This document shows positions 53,501 to 64,000 of a stretch of DNA of 64,000 nt, one piece after another. The DNA lies in NCBI GenBank assembly GCA_036417435.1, contig CM070900.1:37425496-37489495 (forward strand), read 5' to 3'. Numbering within the stretch: position 1 is the first letter of the stretch; the number at the start of each line of letters is the position of its first letter. The notes under the pieces were generated by a model. It was not told the DNA's origin. It did no database searches and worked only from the letters and a program-made list of their open reading frames with translations. Position numbers and translations under genes: made by a program. Source of the stretch: Inia geoffrensis. Taxonomy: Eukaryota; Chordata; Mammalia; Artiodactyla; Iniidae.

Positions 53501-55117
53501 CCTCTGTTAGAGACGGCCTCACCGACTCACTTAGGGACAGCGCCAAGGCTTTGGGGCAGTTTCTGGACCTTAATAAAACATGAGCCAGGATATAATGATC
53601 TCAGGATACTGTCAGGACTTTAGATACTGATGGCAGCAGGACCTTAGTTAGACACAGTGTCAAGGCCTCAGATAAGACTAGCATCAGTGTCTCTCTTATG
53701 TACCGTGTCAGGGCCTGGGTTAGGAATAGTGTTAGGGCCATAGTTAGGGACAGTGTCAGGGCCAGATTTAGGATGAGCATCTGGGCCTTAGTTAGGGACA
53801 GTGTCACGGCTTTGGGACTAAATTCAGGGCCTGAGGTATTCACAGCATAAGGGCTTCAGTTAGCATAAGAGGCAGGAAAGTTGCTAGGGACAGGGTTAGT
53901 GTAAAATTTCGGGATCGTGTCAGGAAATGACCTAGGGAAACTGTCAAGACCTTACTCACTGAGAGTATCAGGGCCTTATTTAGAACCAGTATCAAGGATT
54001 CAGGTAGGGACAGCGTCAGTGCCTGACTTAGGGAGAGCGACAGGGACTGAGTGAGGCTTAGCGTCAGGCCCTTAGCTGGGGACAGTGTCAGGGCATGATG
54101 TAGCAGCATCATCAGGGCCTTTGTTGGATCAACATTAGGGTCTTAGTTAAAGACATGATCAGGGCCTGAGGTAGTCACAGCGTCAAGGCGTCAGTTAGGC
54201 ATAGCTTCAGGGCCTGAGTTAGGCACAGCCTCAGGCCTTCACTTAGGGACAGAGGCAGGGCTTTCTTAGAGACAGTGTCAGGCCCTTGGTTAGAAATAGG
54301 TCAAGATATTACCTCAGGATAGTGTCGGGATTTTAGTTATTGCCGGCAGCAGGGCCTACATTAGGGACAGATTCTGGGCCTTAGTTAGAGACAGTGTCAG
54401 GGCCCTAGTTAGGCCTAGTCTGGGCCTTAGTTAGGGAGAGCATTAGGGCTTCTGTGAGGATAAGAGGCAAGAAATTAGCTCGGGACAGAGTCAGGTTCCA
54501 GGCCAGGGAGAGTGTCAGGAAATGAGCTAGGGGTAGCGTGAAGACCTTAGTTATTGAGAGCATCAGGGCATTCGTTAGGACCAGTGTCAGGGTCTTAGTC
54601 AGGACCAGTGTCAGGGCCTTAGGACCAGTGTCAGGGCTTGATGTAGGGCTAGCATCAGAGCCTAACTAATGTACGGCAACAGGGCCTAAGTGAGGCCTGT
54701 GTCAGGGCATGACTTAGGAGTAGGAACAGTGTCAGGGCATGACTTAGGAGTAGTATAAGGGTCTCTGTAGGATCAGCATTAGGGTCTTCGTTAAAGACTT
54801 TCTCCGGGCTTCTGATAGGGACAGGCTCAGGACCTCACTTAGGGACAGCGTCAGGACTTACTTTGGGACAGTTTCAGGACCTTGGTAAGACATGGGTCTG
54901 GATATTAGCTCAGGATAACGTCAGGACTTTAGATATTGACGGCAGCAGGGCCTTAGTTAGACACAGTGTCAGGGCCTGCATTAGGAATAGCATCTGGACC
55001 TCTACTAGATACCGTGTCAGGGCCTGAGGTAGAAATAGTGTTAGGGTTTTAGTGAGGGATAGTTCTGGGCCAGATTTAGTAGGAACATCTAAGCCTCAGT
55101 TAGGAACAGTGTCACGG
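50545..55117 (+). repeat. 24-bp minisatellite with higher-order repeats (about 4.6 kb)
   Basis: A degenerate unit of 24 bp, consensus core TTAGTTAGGGACAGTGTCAG plus GGCC, repeats about 190 times. Four successive exact 24-mers are seen at about 53703-53800. Variants such as 'cttagggacatattcagggc' or 'tgtcaggaaatga' recur at intervals of about 0.58-0.72 kb, showing higher-order units. Because 24 is divisible by three, several frames stay open. The minus strand yields octapeptides like LTKALTLS. They are by-products and not genes. The tract borders satellite array C at 55118. Confidence 0.96.
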
Positions 55118-56523
55118 CCTTGGGACTTGGTTAATTCTTCTTCCTGGAGGGAAATTAGAGTTAAATGTGCCCGTCCAAACACCTACAGCTAGTCTCTCAT
55201 TGGTTCTCCCTATTCCTGTTCCTCTTCCGCAGAAATTGCAAACTGTGCTAGACAGGAGGTTAAAGGCACTGACTCTCCAAGTGGGGAGATTTTTAGTAAA
55301 GCATCTGGAATGGCGAACCGGAGTACGAAGGGAGGAAAACTGAGATGCGTTTTAGAAACGTTGCCCGATCACACGGTGGACCATCCTCTGGGTTTCCCAT
55401 GCATGTTTTAGCTGAAGGAAGAATCCCTTCAACCTGGAGAGTTGGGGCCCTTTGAGTGGCTAGCATGCAGTGTTACTTCAAAGCGTCTGCATTTGCTCAC
55501 CGAACCTCATCAATCCTCTCAGCCCCAAGTGTCCAGCCTTATGTCTCGCCCAGCTGTGGGTGTAGACGTGGGAAATCCAGGTTTCATCACAAGCCCTGAA
55601 CGAATTATTTAAGAATTTCTCTCTATTTCACTGTCTTTGTGTTTTGTTTTGGAAATTTATTTTTATAATGGGGTTTTGCGGATGTTCACTGCTGTATTTA
55701 TGCCGCTCTACACACACTTGATTCTCTTATGGAGATATATCTGTACATAGGTTTTAAGATTCTGACTAGTCAGGTATATTCCTTTGCGTTGAATACGGGG
55801 TGCTGAGTCCATTTCTTTGAGCAAGGAGTAGGTTCTGTCTATTATATATTTGGCTTATGGAACGGTATCTGTGCTAATTTCAATCCCTGGTTGTATGCAG
55901 CACCCCAACTCGCCTTTCCCCTGAAGCACGCATATGTTTTTTTCCTAAATGTGAGACTCTGTTCTGTTTTGTAATCCAGTTCATATGTAGCCAAGTTTAC
56001 CTTCCCTCTCTTAGTGATATCTTATGATATCCTAAGTTTCTTTCTCTGTGCGATTTATTTCACTTAGAATCATCGTTTCTAAATCCACTCATAATGCTGC
56101 TATGGGCCTGATGACTTTGATTTAATTGCTGAGTGATATTCCATTGTACGTATGTACCACAACTTCTTTATCCATTTTTCCCTTTCTGGGATAATTAAGT
56201 TGTACCGTAAACGAGGTTCTTGTAAACAGAGCAGCCCATAATTTGGGGTGGCTCTGTCTTTTTAATTTTCCTAAGCTATAGGAACATAAGTGGAAGTGCC
56301 CTAGGCTCTGTAGCTTTGTTTTTTAGATATTTCAAGAAACACCATACACTACTCCAGAGTGGCTGGTGGCAATTTACATCCTGCCCGTCAGCATAACAAG
56401 GGTCCCTTTTCTTCATGGTCTGTCTGCCTTTCTGGTTTTTACACTTTGTTCAGATGGCCCTTTTTACCGGTGGGAATGGAGACTTCATTGTAGTGCGGAT
56501 TTCCATTGCAGACTTGCTTGGTT

Positions 56524-56591
56524 GGCCAAAAAGTGTGTATGTGTTGTTTCCTGAATATATTCAGGAAACAACGCATATGCCCTTTTTTGCC
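56524..56591. repeat. MITE-like palindrome, array C
   Basis: Arms GGCCAAAAAGTGTGTATGTG and near-complement around CCTGAATATATTCAGG; both arms carry a TTGTTTCC/GGAAACAA variant, so the change is present on both sides of the hairpin. Confidence 0.92.
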
Positions 56592-58269
56592 AAGTGCGTT
56601 TTTGTCGGAGTTCTACCTCTATTCATATTCTTCAAATTCAATTCCAATCTACCTCCTGAAATATGATTCCTGCAATTGTGCTTCGCTTTCAAGACCGCTT
56701 CCCAGCGTTACCTCAATTTATTTTTGGATGACAGTTGTCCTGTGTAACTCTGCAGGTTTGTGATTTGTAGTACCCCTCATCTTCATTTTTGAACTCGCTT
56801 TCTTGTGAGCTGAGCGCCATACCGCAGGATTGCGTCAGGCCCGAATCTGGTTCCGGCACATCACGCTGAGGCTTTGGTTAATTCTTCTTCCTGGTGGGAC
56901 ATTAGACTGAAAGGTGCCCGTCCAAACACCTACAGCTAGTGTCTCATTGGTCCTCCCTATTCCCGTTCATACTCTGCAGAAATTGCCAACCGTGCCAAAC
57001 AGAAGGTTAAGGGCACTGACTCTCCAAGTGGGTAGATTGTTAGTAAAGCCTCTGGAATGGCGTATCCGAGTACCAGGGGACGAAAACTGAGATGCGTCTT
57101 AGAAACGTTGCCCTATCACATGGTGGACCATCCTCTCCGTTTCCCATGCATGTTTTAGCTGAAGCAAGAATCCCTTAAACCTGGAGAGTTGGGACCCTTT
57201 GAATGGCTAGCATGCAGTATTATGTCAAAGCGTCTGCATTTGCTCACCAAACCTCATCAATTCTCTCAACCCCAAGTGTCCAGCCTCATGTCTCACCCAG
57301 CTTTGGTTGTAGATGCGGGAAATCCAGGTTTCATCACAAGCCCTGAATGAATTATTTAAGAATTTCTCTCTATTTCACTGTCTTTGTGTTTTGTTTGGGA
57401 AATGTATTTTTATAATGGGGTTTAGCGGCTTGTCACTGCTGTGTTTATGCCGCTCTACACACACTTGATTCTCTTACGGAGACATATAAATACATAGGTT
57501 TTAAGATTCTTACTAGTCAGGTATATTCCTATGCATTGAATACGGGGTGTTGAGTCCATTTCGTTGAGCAAGGAGTAGGTCTTGTTTATTATATATTTGG
57601 CTTATGGAACAGTATCTGTGCTAATTTCAGTCTCTGGTTTATGCAGCACCCCAACTCACTTTTCCCCTTAAGCAAGCATATGTTTGTTTCATAAATGTGA
57701 GACTCTGTTCTGTTTTGTAATTCATATCCTGTTAGCCAAGTTTACATTCTCTCTGCTAGTGATATCTCATGATAAGTTTCTTTTTTTGTGTGATTTATTT
57801 CACTTAGAATCATTGTTCCTAAGTCCACTCATTATGCTACTACGGGCCTGATGACTGATTTCATTGCTGAGTGATATTCAATTGTACGTAAGTACCACAA
57901 CTTCCTTATCCATTTTTCTCTTTCTGGGATATTTAAGTGGTACCGTAGTCGAGGTTCTTGTAAACAGAGCAGCCCCAAACTTTGGGGTGGCTGTATCTTT
58001 CTCCTTTTAATTTCCCTAAGCTATAGGACCATAACTGGAAGTGCCCTAGGCTCTGTAGCTTTGTGTTTTCGATGTTTCAGGAAGCACCTTTCAATTCTCC
58101 AGAGTGGCTGTTGGCTATTTACGTCCCGCCCATCAGCATAACAAGGCTCCCTGTTCTCCATGGCCTGGCCTCCCTTTCTGGTTTTAATACTTTTTTCAGA
58201 TGTCTCTTTTGACCAGTGGGAAGAGAGACTTCATTGTAGTGTGGATTTCCATTGCTCGCTTGCCTGGTT

Positions 58270-58337
58270 GGCCAAAAAGAGCGTATGCGTTTTTTCCTGA
58301 ATATATTCAGGAAAAAACGCATACGCCCTTTATGGCC
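58270..58337. repeat. Best-preserved MITE-like palindrome
   Basis: 68 bp, two 34-base arms meeting at 58303/58304 with no loop and only two mismatched pairs. Outer ends are GGCC. The arms (GGCCAAAAAG-GCGTATGCG then T6CC) resemble the terminal inverted repeats of cetartiodactyl mariner elements. Confidence 0.95.
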
Positions 58338-60009
58338 ACGTGCATCATTGTCGAAGTTCTGCCGCTTTTCATATGCTTTAAATGCAACTCCAATCTACCC
58401 CTGAAAATCTGTTTCCTGCAATGCTGCCTTGCTTTCAAGTCCTCTTCGTAGCCTTACTTCAATATATTTTTGGACGATAGTTGTCCTTTATAACTCTGAA
58501 GATTTGTGCATTGCAGTGGCCCTGAGCTCCTTTTTTCAACTCGTTTTTGTGAGCTGGCTGCCAAACCGCGGGAGTGCTTCAGGCCCTATTCTGGTTCCTG
58601 GGTGGCAGGCTGAGCCTTTCATAAATTCTTCTTCCTGATGGGAAATTAGAGTGACATGTGTCCGTACAAACACCTACAGCTGGTCACTCATTGGTTCCCC
58701 CTATTCCCGTTCATCCTCTGCACAGATTGCAAACGTGCCAAACAAGAGGTTAAAGGCGTTGACTCTCCAAGTGGGGAGTATGTTAGTAAAGCGGCCTGAA
58801 TGCAGAACTCGAGGACCAGGAGAGGAAAAATGGGGTATGTTTTAGAAACATTTCCCTGTCACTCAGTGTATCATCCTCTGGGTTTCCCATGCATGTTTTA
58901 ACTGTAGGAACATTCCCTTAAACCTGGTGAGTAGGGACCCATGGAATGGGTAGCACGCAGTATTGCTCTAAAGGGTCTGCATTTGCTCACCCAACCTCAC
59001 CAATCCTCTCAGCCACAAGTGTCCAGCCTTATGTCTCATCCAGCTTTGGGTGTAGATGTGGTCAATCCAGGTTGAGTCACAGCCCCTGAACGAATTTTGT
59101 AAGAATTTCTCTCTCTTTCGCTGTCTGTTTTGTTTTTGAAATTTATTTTTATAATGGGTTTTAGCTGATTTTCACTGCTCTGTTTTTGCTGCTTTACACA
59201 AACTTGATTCTCTTACGGAGACATATCAATACACATATTTTAAGCTTCTTACTAGTCAGATATATTCCTCTGTGGTGAAAAGGGGGTGCTGAGTTCAGTT
59301 CGTTGTGCAAGGAGTAGGTCTTGTCTACTACATATTTAGCTTGCGGAAGAGCATCTGTGCTAATTTAAAACTCTGGTTTTATGCATCACCCCAACTCACC
59401 TTTCCCCTAAAGCAGGCATAAGTTTGTTTTCTAAATGTGAGTCTCCTGTTTTCTAATTCAGTTCATGTGTAGCCATGTTTACATTCCCTCTCTAACTGAT
59501 ATCTTATGACAACTTTCTTTTTCTGTGTGACCTATTTCACTTAGAGTCATCGTACCTAAATCCACTCATTATGCTGCTACTGGCCTGATGACATTGATTT
59601 AATGGCTGAGTGATATTCCCTTGTACATAAGTACCACAACTTCTTTAAGCATTTTTCTCTTTCCTGGGATATTTGAGTTGTACTGTTGGTGACGTTCTTG
59701 TAAACAGAGCAGCTCTAAACTTTGGGGTGGCTGTGTTTTTTGATTTTTAGTTTTCCCAAGCTATAGGGCTGTGAGTGGAAGTGTCCTAGGCTCTGTAGCT
59801 TTGTTTTTTAGATGTTTCAGGAAACACCTTACAGTTCTCCAGAGTGTCTGTTGGCTATTTACATCCCGCCCATCAGCATAACAAGGCTCCCTGTTCTCTA
59901 CGGCCTGTGCTGCCTTTCTGGTTTTTATACTTTTTTCAGATGACCCTTTTGACCGGTGGGAACTGAGACTTCTTGTTAGTGCAGATTTGCATTGCCCACT
60001 TGCTTGTTT

Positions 60010-60076
60010 GGCCTAAAGGGCGTATGCGTTTCTTCCTGAATATATTCAGGAAAAAACGCATACACCCTTTTTGGTC
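60010..60076. repeat. MITE-like palindrome, array C, last monomer
   Basis: Slightly shortened left arm (GGCCTAAAGGGCG) and intact right arm; centre CCTGAATATATTCAGG. Confidence 0.9.
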
Positions 60077-61105
60077 AAGTGCATCAATGTTGAAGTTCTG
60101 CCGCTTTTCATATGCTTTAAAGGAAACTCCAATCTACCTCCTGAAATATGTTTCCTGCAACTCTGCCTTGCTTTCAAGTCCTCTTTGTAGCCTTACCTCA
60201 ATGTATTTTTGGAAGATAGTTGTCCTTTATAACCGTGAAAGTTTGTGCATTGCAGTGGACCTGAGTTCCTTTTTCCAACTCGTTTTTTGTGAGCTGGCCG
60301 CCAAACCGCGGGAATACCTCAGGCCCTATTCTGGTTCTGGGGCGGCAGGCTGAGCCTTTCATAAATTCTTCTTTTTGATGGGAAATTAGAGTGACATGTG
60401 TCCGTACAAACACCTACAGCTGGTCCCTCATTGGTTCCCCCTATTCCCGTTCATCATCCACACAGATTGTAAACTGTGCCAAACAGGTGGTTAAAGGCGT
60501 TGACTCTCCAGGTGGGGAGAATGTTAATAAAGCGGCCTGAATGCAGAACCCGAGGATCAGGAGAGGAAAAATGGGGTGTGTTTTAGAAACATTTCCCTGT
60601 CACTCAGTGTATCATCCTCTGGGTTTCCCATGCATGTTTTAACTGTAGGAACATTCCCTTAAACCTGGTGAGTAGGGACCCATGGAATGGGTAGCACGCA
60701 GTATTGCTCTAAAGGGTCTGCATTTGCTCACCCAACCTCACCAATCCTCTCAGCCACAAGTGTCCAGCCTTATGTCTCATCCAGCTTTGGGTGTAGATGT
60801 GGTCAATCCAGGTTGAATCACATCCCCTGAATGAATTTTGTAGGAATTTCTCTCTCTTTCGCTGTCTGTGTGTTTTGTTTTTGAAATTTATTTTTATAAT
60901 GGGGTTTAGCTGATTTTCACTGCTGTGTTTTTGCCGCTCTACACACACTTGCTTCCCTATGGAGATATATCAATACATAGATTTTAAGCTTCTTACTAGT
61001 CAGATATATTCCTCTGCGGTGAATAGGGGGTGTTGAGTGCAGTTTGTTGTGCAAGGAGTAGGACTTGTCTATTACATATTTAGCTTATGGAATAATATCT
61101 GTGGT

Positions 61106-61297
61106 AATGCACTTGTTGTGGAACACCAACTCTAGGTTTGCCGGCTACAGTAGTTGTGGCCTTCAGGCTCAGTAGTTGTGGTGCATGGGCATAGCTTCTC
61201 CACCGTATGTGGTATCTTCCCTGACCAGGGCTCAAACCCATGTCCCCTAATGTTGGCAGGCGAATTCTTAACCACTGCATCACCAGGGAAGTTCCAG
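61106..61297 (-). mobile_element. Antisense tRNA-SINE closing array C
   Basis: 'ggctcagtagttgtggtgca', 'ccctgaccagggctcaaacc' and the end CATCACCAGGGAAGTTCC. The 3' tail is missing at the satellite side, so the breakpoint lies inside the SINE. Confidence 0.88.
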
Positions 61298-61479
61298 AAT
61301 CACAGTCTCCCTTTTAATATACCTTAAGCCCAAAGAATCCATGGAAAATTGTTACAGAAAATAAGACAATAAAATATTGTAAGGACTATAACAGAAGCAT
61401 GTAGTACACAGTTCATATAGACACATCCCAAGCAGTTACAAAGTATGTGAAAAGGGAGGCTGCAATTTTATTTTATTTT
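61298..61479. other. Short unassigned stretch
   Basis: No feature supported. Confidence 0.4.
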
Positions 61480-61690
61480 TTATTATTTTTTTTAACATCT
61501 TTATTGGAGTGTAATTGCTTTACAATGATGTGTTATTTTCTGCTTTATAACAAAGGGAATCCGTTATACATATGTATATGTTCCCATATTTCTTCCCTCT
61601 TGCATCTCCCTCCCTCCCACCCTCTCTATCCCACCCCTCTAGGAGGTCACAAAGCACCAAGCTGCTCTCCCTGTGCTATGCGGCTGAGGG
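61480..61690 (-). mobile_element. Antisense L1 3' UTR fragment
   Basis: 'tttaacatctttattggagt', 'gctttacaatgatgtgttat' and 'cctccctcccaccctctcta' are the antisense 3' UTR of a young cetartiodactyl L1. Confidence 0.88.
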
Positions 61691-62689
61691 AGGCTGCAGT
61701 TTTAAAAGAATAAGATAAATTATACACACAAACTCCCAATATTTCCTGAAACATTGCAGTCTGAAACCCTATTGTAGGAAGCAGAAGATTCCAGGAGACA
61801 TTCTACAAAAGAAGCACTCTAAACGCTGTGGTTGGTTAAGGAATTCTGGAAGGAAGGGATCCTCACCCAAGGAGAGCAGGTTCCTATACTTCTCTAACAT
61901 CACATCCCTGTACGATTCCCACTGATCTTGGTCCAGGCATTCTCACTCCTCTTGAGAGACATCTATGGCCATATCCTGCAATGTCAGCAGTCCCTGAAAT
62001 TAATTAAAAGTACACATGCCATGTGGTCACGGGAAGAGTTCATAATGTGACCCAAGAAGAAAACAACAAGAGAACTTGTTTTAATTTAGAAGAGTATCTT
62101 GAATTATCCACTAATATATATATAATTATTTATTTATATATTTACAAAGTAACTTTCTCTACCTTATTTCTAACTACAAGAAACAGTGTGGCATGTGATC
62201 CACAAAATCAGTATAGAGACTATGCGTATCTGGAAAAGAAATGATAAAATGATGGTTTCAACACAGGCATATGCATTTTTGAGAGCTTTATTTATATCAA
62301 ACTGGATAAAATGTGTGTATTTCTCAGACAGAAAAGATACGTCGAAGTTGGAATGTATCTTTCAGCTATTCATGGTTACACAAGTACTCTGGGGAGATTG
62401 TAAAAGTTCTGATTGTGATTCAGTACGTCCGGTGGCCCTGAGTTCTATTCTTTTAACAAGCTCACTTTTAAATAGTGATGCCACAGTCTATGATTCATTA
62501 ACAATTGGGAATAGCAGAGACATAAGAAGGAAAGGTAAAAATTCATAGTTAACTTTGAACTTAAAGTGTTTTATGGATTTTACACGTTTAATAGAATAGT
62601 AAGCACAGCAGCAACAATCATTTGTGAATATTTACTATAAACCGTGTATCTTCCTAACATTTTTGTGTAGGATTCCAGGATAAAGGCCT
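61691..62689. other. No gene recognised
   Basis: AT-rich sequence; a plus-strand 120-codon frame (62186-62548) has no recognisable motif and no gene-like context. Confidence 0.4.
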
Positions 62690-63270
62690 GGGCTGCGGTC
62701 ACCGTGGGCTGGGATCCCAGGCCGGGCCGGCCCTCCAGGACCCCGTTTGGGGCCCTACGCTCCTGACGGCTCCAACCCCCCGCGCCCCCCTCCCTCCGGA
62801 AAGGCCTCGGGGAAGAGCGGTCCCACCCCCTAAGCCCACAATGGAGCCCGCGTTTCCACAGAGCTGGAAGTCACGCAGCTCGGGGTCTCTTACCTCTGCC
62901 GTCACGGAACTGGCCCGGAGCCCGAGGGGCGGGCGGCCGCACTGAGGCTGCCGGCACTCGAGGAGCCCCTGCGGCCAAAGCCACGACAGTCGTGCGGACG
63001 GCGGGCCGGTAAGTGGGCGCCGACGCTCCGCCTGGTCCGGTGCCCAGGCGGCAGCGCAAGACCAGCTTCTGAGCGGCAGGAGTTCGCTGTCACCCACCGC
63101 TGCTGTGCAGAAAGAGCGGCCCCCAGCGTCTGGTCCCGGGGAACTTCGGTGCCTCCTCTCTACCCTGTCCTTGGCCTGGCTCGCAGGGCCTGGGGGGCGT
63201 GGGGAGGGGGTCGGCCTGAGCGTCCTGAGGGAAAACGGGGCAAGGGAGGTGCAGGGTCCGTAAATATCCC
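62690..63270. promoter_or_regulatory. Unassigned CpG island
   Basis: A sharp switch from AT-rich to GC/CpG-rich sequence at about 62690 lasting some 600 bp. It contains a plus-strand splice-donor-like CCGGTAAGTGGG (GT at 63007) after CpG-rich sequence, as in a promoter with a first exon. I cannot match it to a known gene. It may be another transplanted promoter like the DOT1L one. Confidence 0.5.
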
Positions 63271-63520
63271 CTACTCCCGACTGTGGTGAAAGCGGCTGAA
63301 AACTCCTCCCGAGGCTCGCAGGCCCCTTATTCAGCAGAGTCCCTCTGTGCCCCTTCCTTCCTGAGCTAAAGTACCGGGGGGCAGGGGGGTGGGGGGGAGG
63401 GGACAGGGCAGGGGACTGACGCAGGTAATGGGGAACATCAAAAGGTGATTGTTGACTAAGGAAAACCTGCTCTCCCAACGTGAGGAATGTAGTGCTTTTG
63501 TTTGTATGTGAAGATGCCAC
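62699..63520 (-). other. 273-codon open frame overlapping the CpG island
   Basis: The longest open frame outside simple repeats. Its translation is rich in Pro, Arg, Gly and Ser. It has no signal peptide, membrane segment or domain I recognise. In CpG-rich DNA stops are rare, so an open frame of this length is weak evidence. It may be entirely non-coding. Confidence 0.15.
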
Positions 63521-64000
63521 AGTCTGGGCTCACTGAAATCCTTCCTTTGATGTGCACCCTCAGCTCTCTGGGGCCTGCGTTCTGTATTTGCATATCCTGA
63601 GTTCCTCAGGGCCCGCGGCTCACACTGGAGGGCTGCAAGTGCTGATGACTGTGAAATCCTTTGTTTACTGAGATGGCAAGAAATATTCCGTTTCTCACAG
63701 GCTTGAGAGGCAGACAGTGAAAAAGTGTCAGAGAATCTCACTCAGCATGTTCTTTGGTTTACATATAGATAATATACGTAACTGTGCTAATCGAGGTTCT
63801 CAAGTCTAATCAACTTGTACTACTGCCCTCTAGGCATTCATTTCATCAATATTCATAAGATCAATGCCTATAGATTTGACTTAATCCATTTAAATAGGAT
63901 AATGATTTTTAAAGGAAACATAATAGAAATATAACAACAAAACCTTTACCACTAAAGGCTGGGTCTGCAACAACGTAAATAAATGTTCCATTGTTAAAAT
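63521..64000. other. No gene recognised
   Basis: Composition returns to AT-rich after about 63720. No exon or repeat family identified. Confidence 0.4.

Larger units (their letters stand above)
55118..61105 (+). repeat. Satellite array C (about 3.4 monomers)
   Basis: Landmarks at 55130, 56880, 58625 and 60365 (spacing 1750, 1745 and 1740 bp) with palindromes at 56558, 58303 and 60043. The last two monomers share many private variants ('gtgtccgtacaaacacctac', 'gcggcctgaatgcagaac') and resemble each other more than the first two. It begins mid-monomer against the minisatellite and ends mid-monomer against an antisense SINE. Confidence 0.93.

Noticed and set aside
50783..54112. Repeat proteins encoded by the 24-bp minisatellite
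   Set aside because: Frames are open only because 24 is a multiple of three; no promoter, start context or conserved gene structure.
50545..55117. A telomere or interstitial telomeric array
   Set aside because: TTAGGG occurs inside a 24-bp unit but never as tandem hexamers.
56524..60076. A CRISPR array from the repeated palindromes
   Set aside because: Repeats are 1.74 kb apart within a satellite monomer in a mammalian genome.
29366..60353. The many 60-140 codon frames inside the satellite arrays
   Set aside because: The same shadows recur in each monomer and arise from L1 3' UTR-derived and palindrome sequence without coding constraint.

Overview
The window is mammalian nuclear DNA and almost certainly cetacean. 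It carries many copies of the tRNA-derived CHR-type SINEs typical of whales and hippos, cetartiodactyl-type L1 sequence, and three blocks of a tandem repeat with a period of about 1.74 kb whose monomer contains an L1 3' end in antisense. That length and L1 origin fit the 'common cetacean satellite'. From memory, delphinoids have a shorter form of about 1.58 kb, so a non-delphinoid whale is the better guess. There are no bacterial-style operons and no complete conventional gene.

Left part (1-12.4 kb). A broken, intron-containing partial copy of THOP1 lies on the minus strand (575-2841). It is followed by about 1.7 kb of alternating polypurine/polypyrimidine blocks with long inverted repeats (4.07-5.78 kb), a processed SRSF3 pseudogene (6149-7440), and SINE, L1, L2 and MER5 debris.

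Middle part (12.4-29.4 kb). A segment of about 1.2 kb occurs twice, 7.27 kb apart, at roughly 99% identity (12406-13622 and 19673-20900). The first copy is cut inside a SINE and joined to a CpG island that carries DOT1L exon 1, with its ATG, 26 codons and a GTAAGT donor. A TMA7 retrocopy lies on the minus strand. Five consecutive G3BP2 exons then follow on the plus strand (23602-29026), with intact splice sites and no frame damage. They encode the whole NTF2-like domain and the start of the acidic region; the rest of the gene is missing because a satellite array begins in the next intron. DOT1L exon 1 lies upstream in the same orientation, so a chimeric transcript is possible.

Right part (29.4-64 kb). 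Satellite arrays A (29.44-35.28 kb), B (40.45-43.68 kb) and C (55.12-61.10 kb) are separated by other sequence. Between A and B lie an antisense class I endogenous retrovirus pol remnant and L1. Between B and C lie the 5' half of an antisense L1 with its promoter, a twin-primed inverted L1, and a 4.6-kb minisatellite with a 24-bp period and a higher-order period of about 0.6-0.7 kb. Each satellite monomer carries a mariner-MITE-like palindrome of about 68 bp. The window ends with SINE/L1 remnants and a CpG island that I cannot assign.

Overall this looks like a pericentromeric or other heterochromatin-edge mosaic: segments from several unlinked genes (THOP1 and DOT1L, both on human 19p13.3, and G3BP2, on human 4q21), retrocopies and satellites packed together. 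The most interesting items are the intact truncated G3BP2 copy behind a DOT1L promoter, the palindrome-bearing composite satellite, the purine/pyrimidine mirror array and the 24-bp minisatellite.
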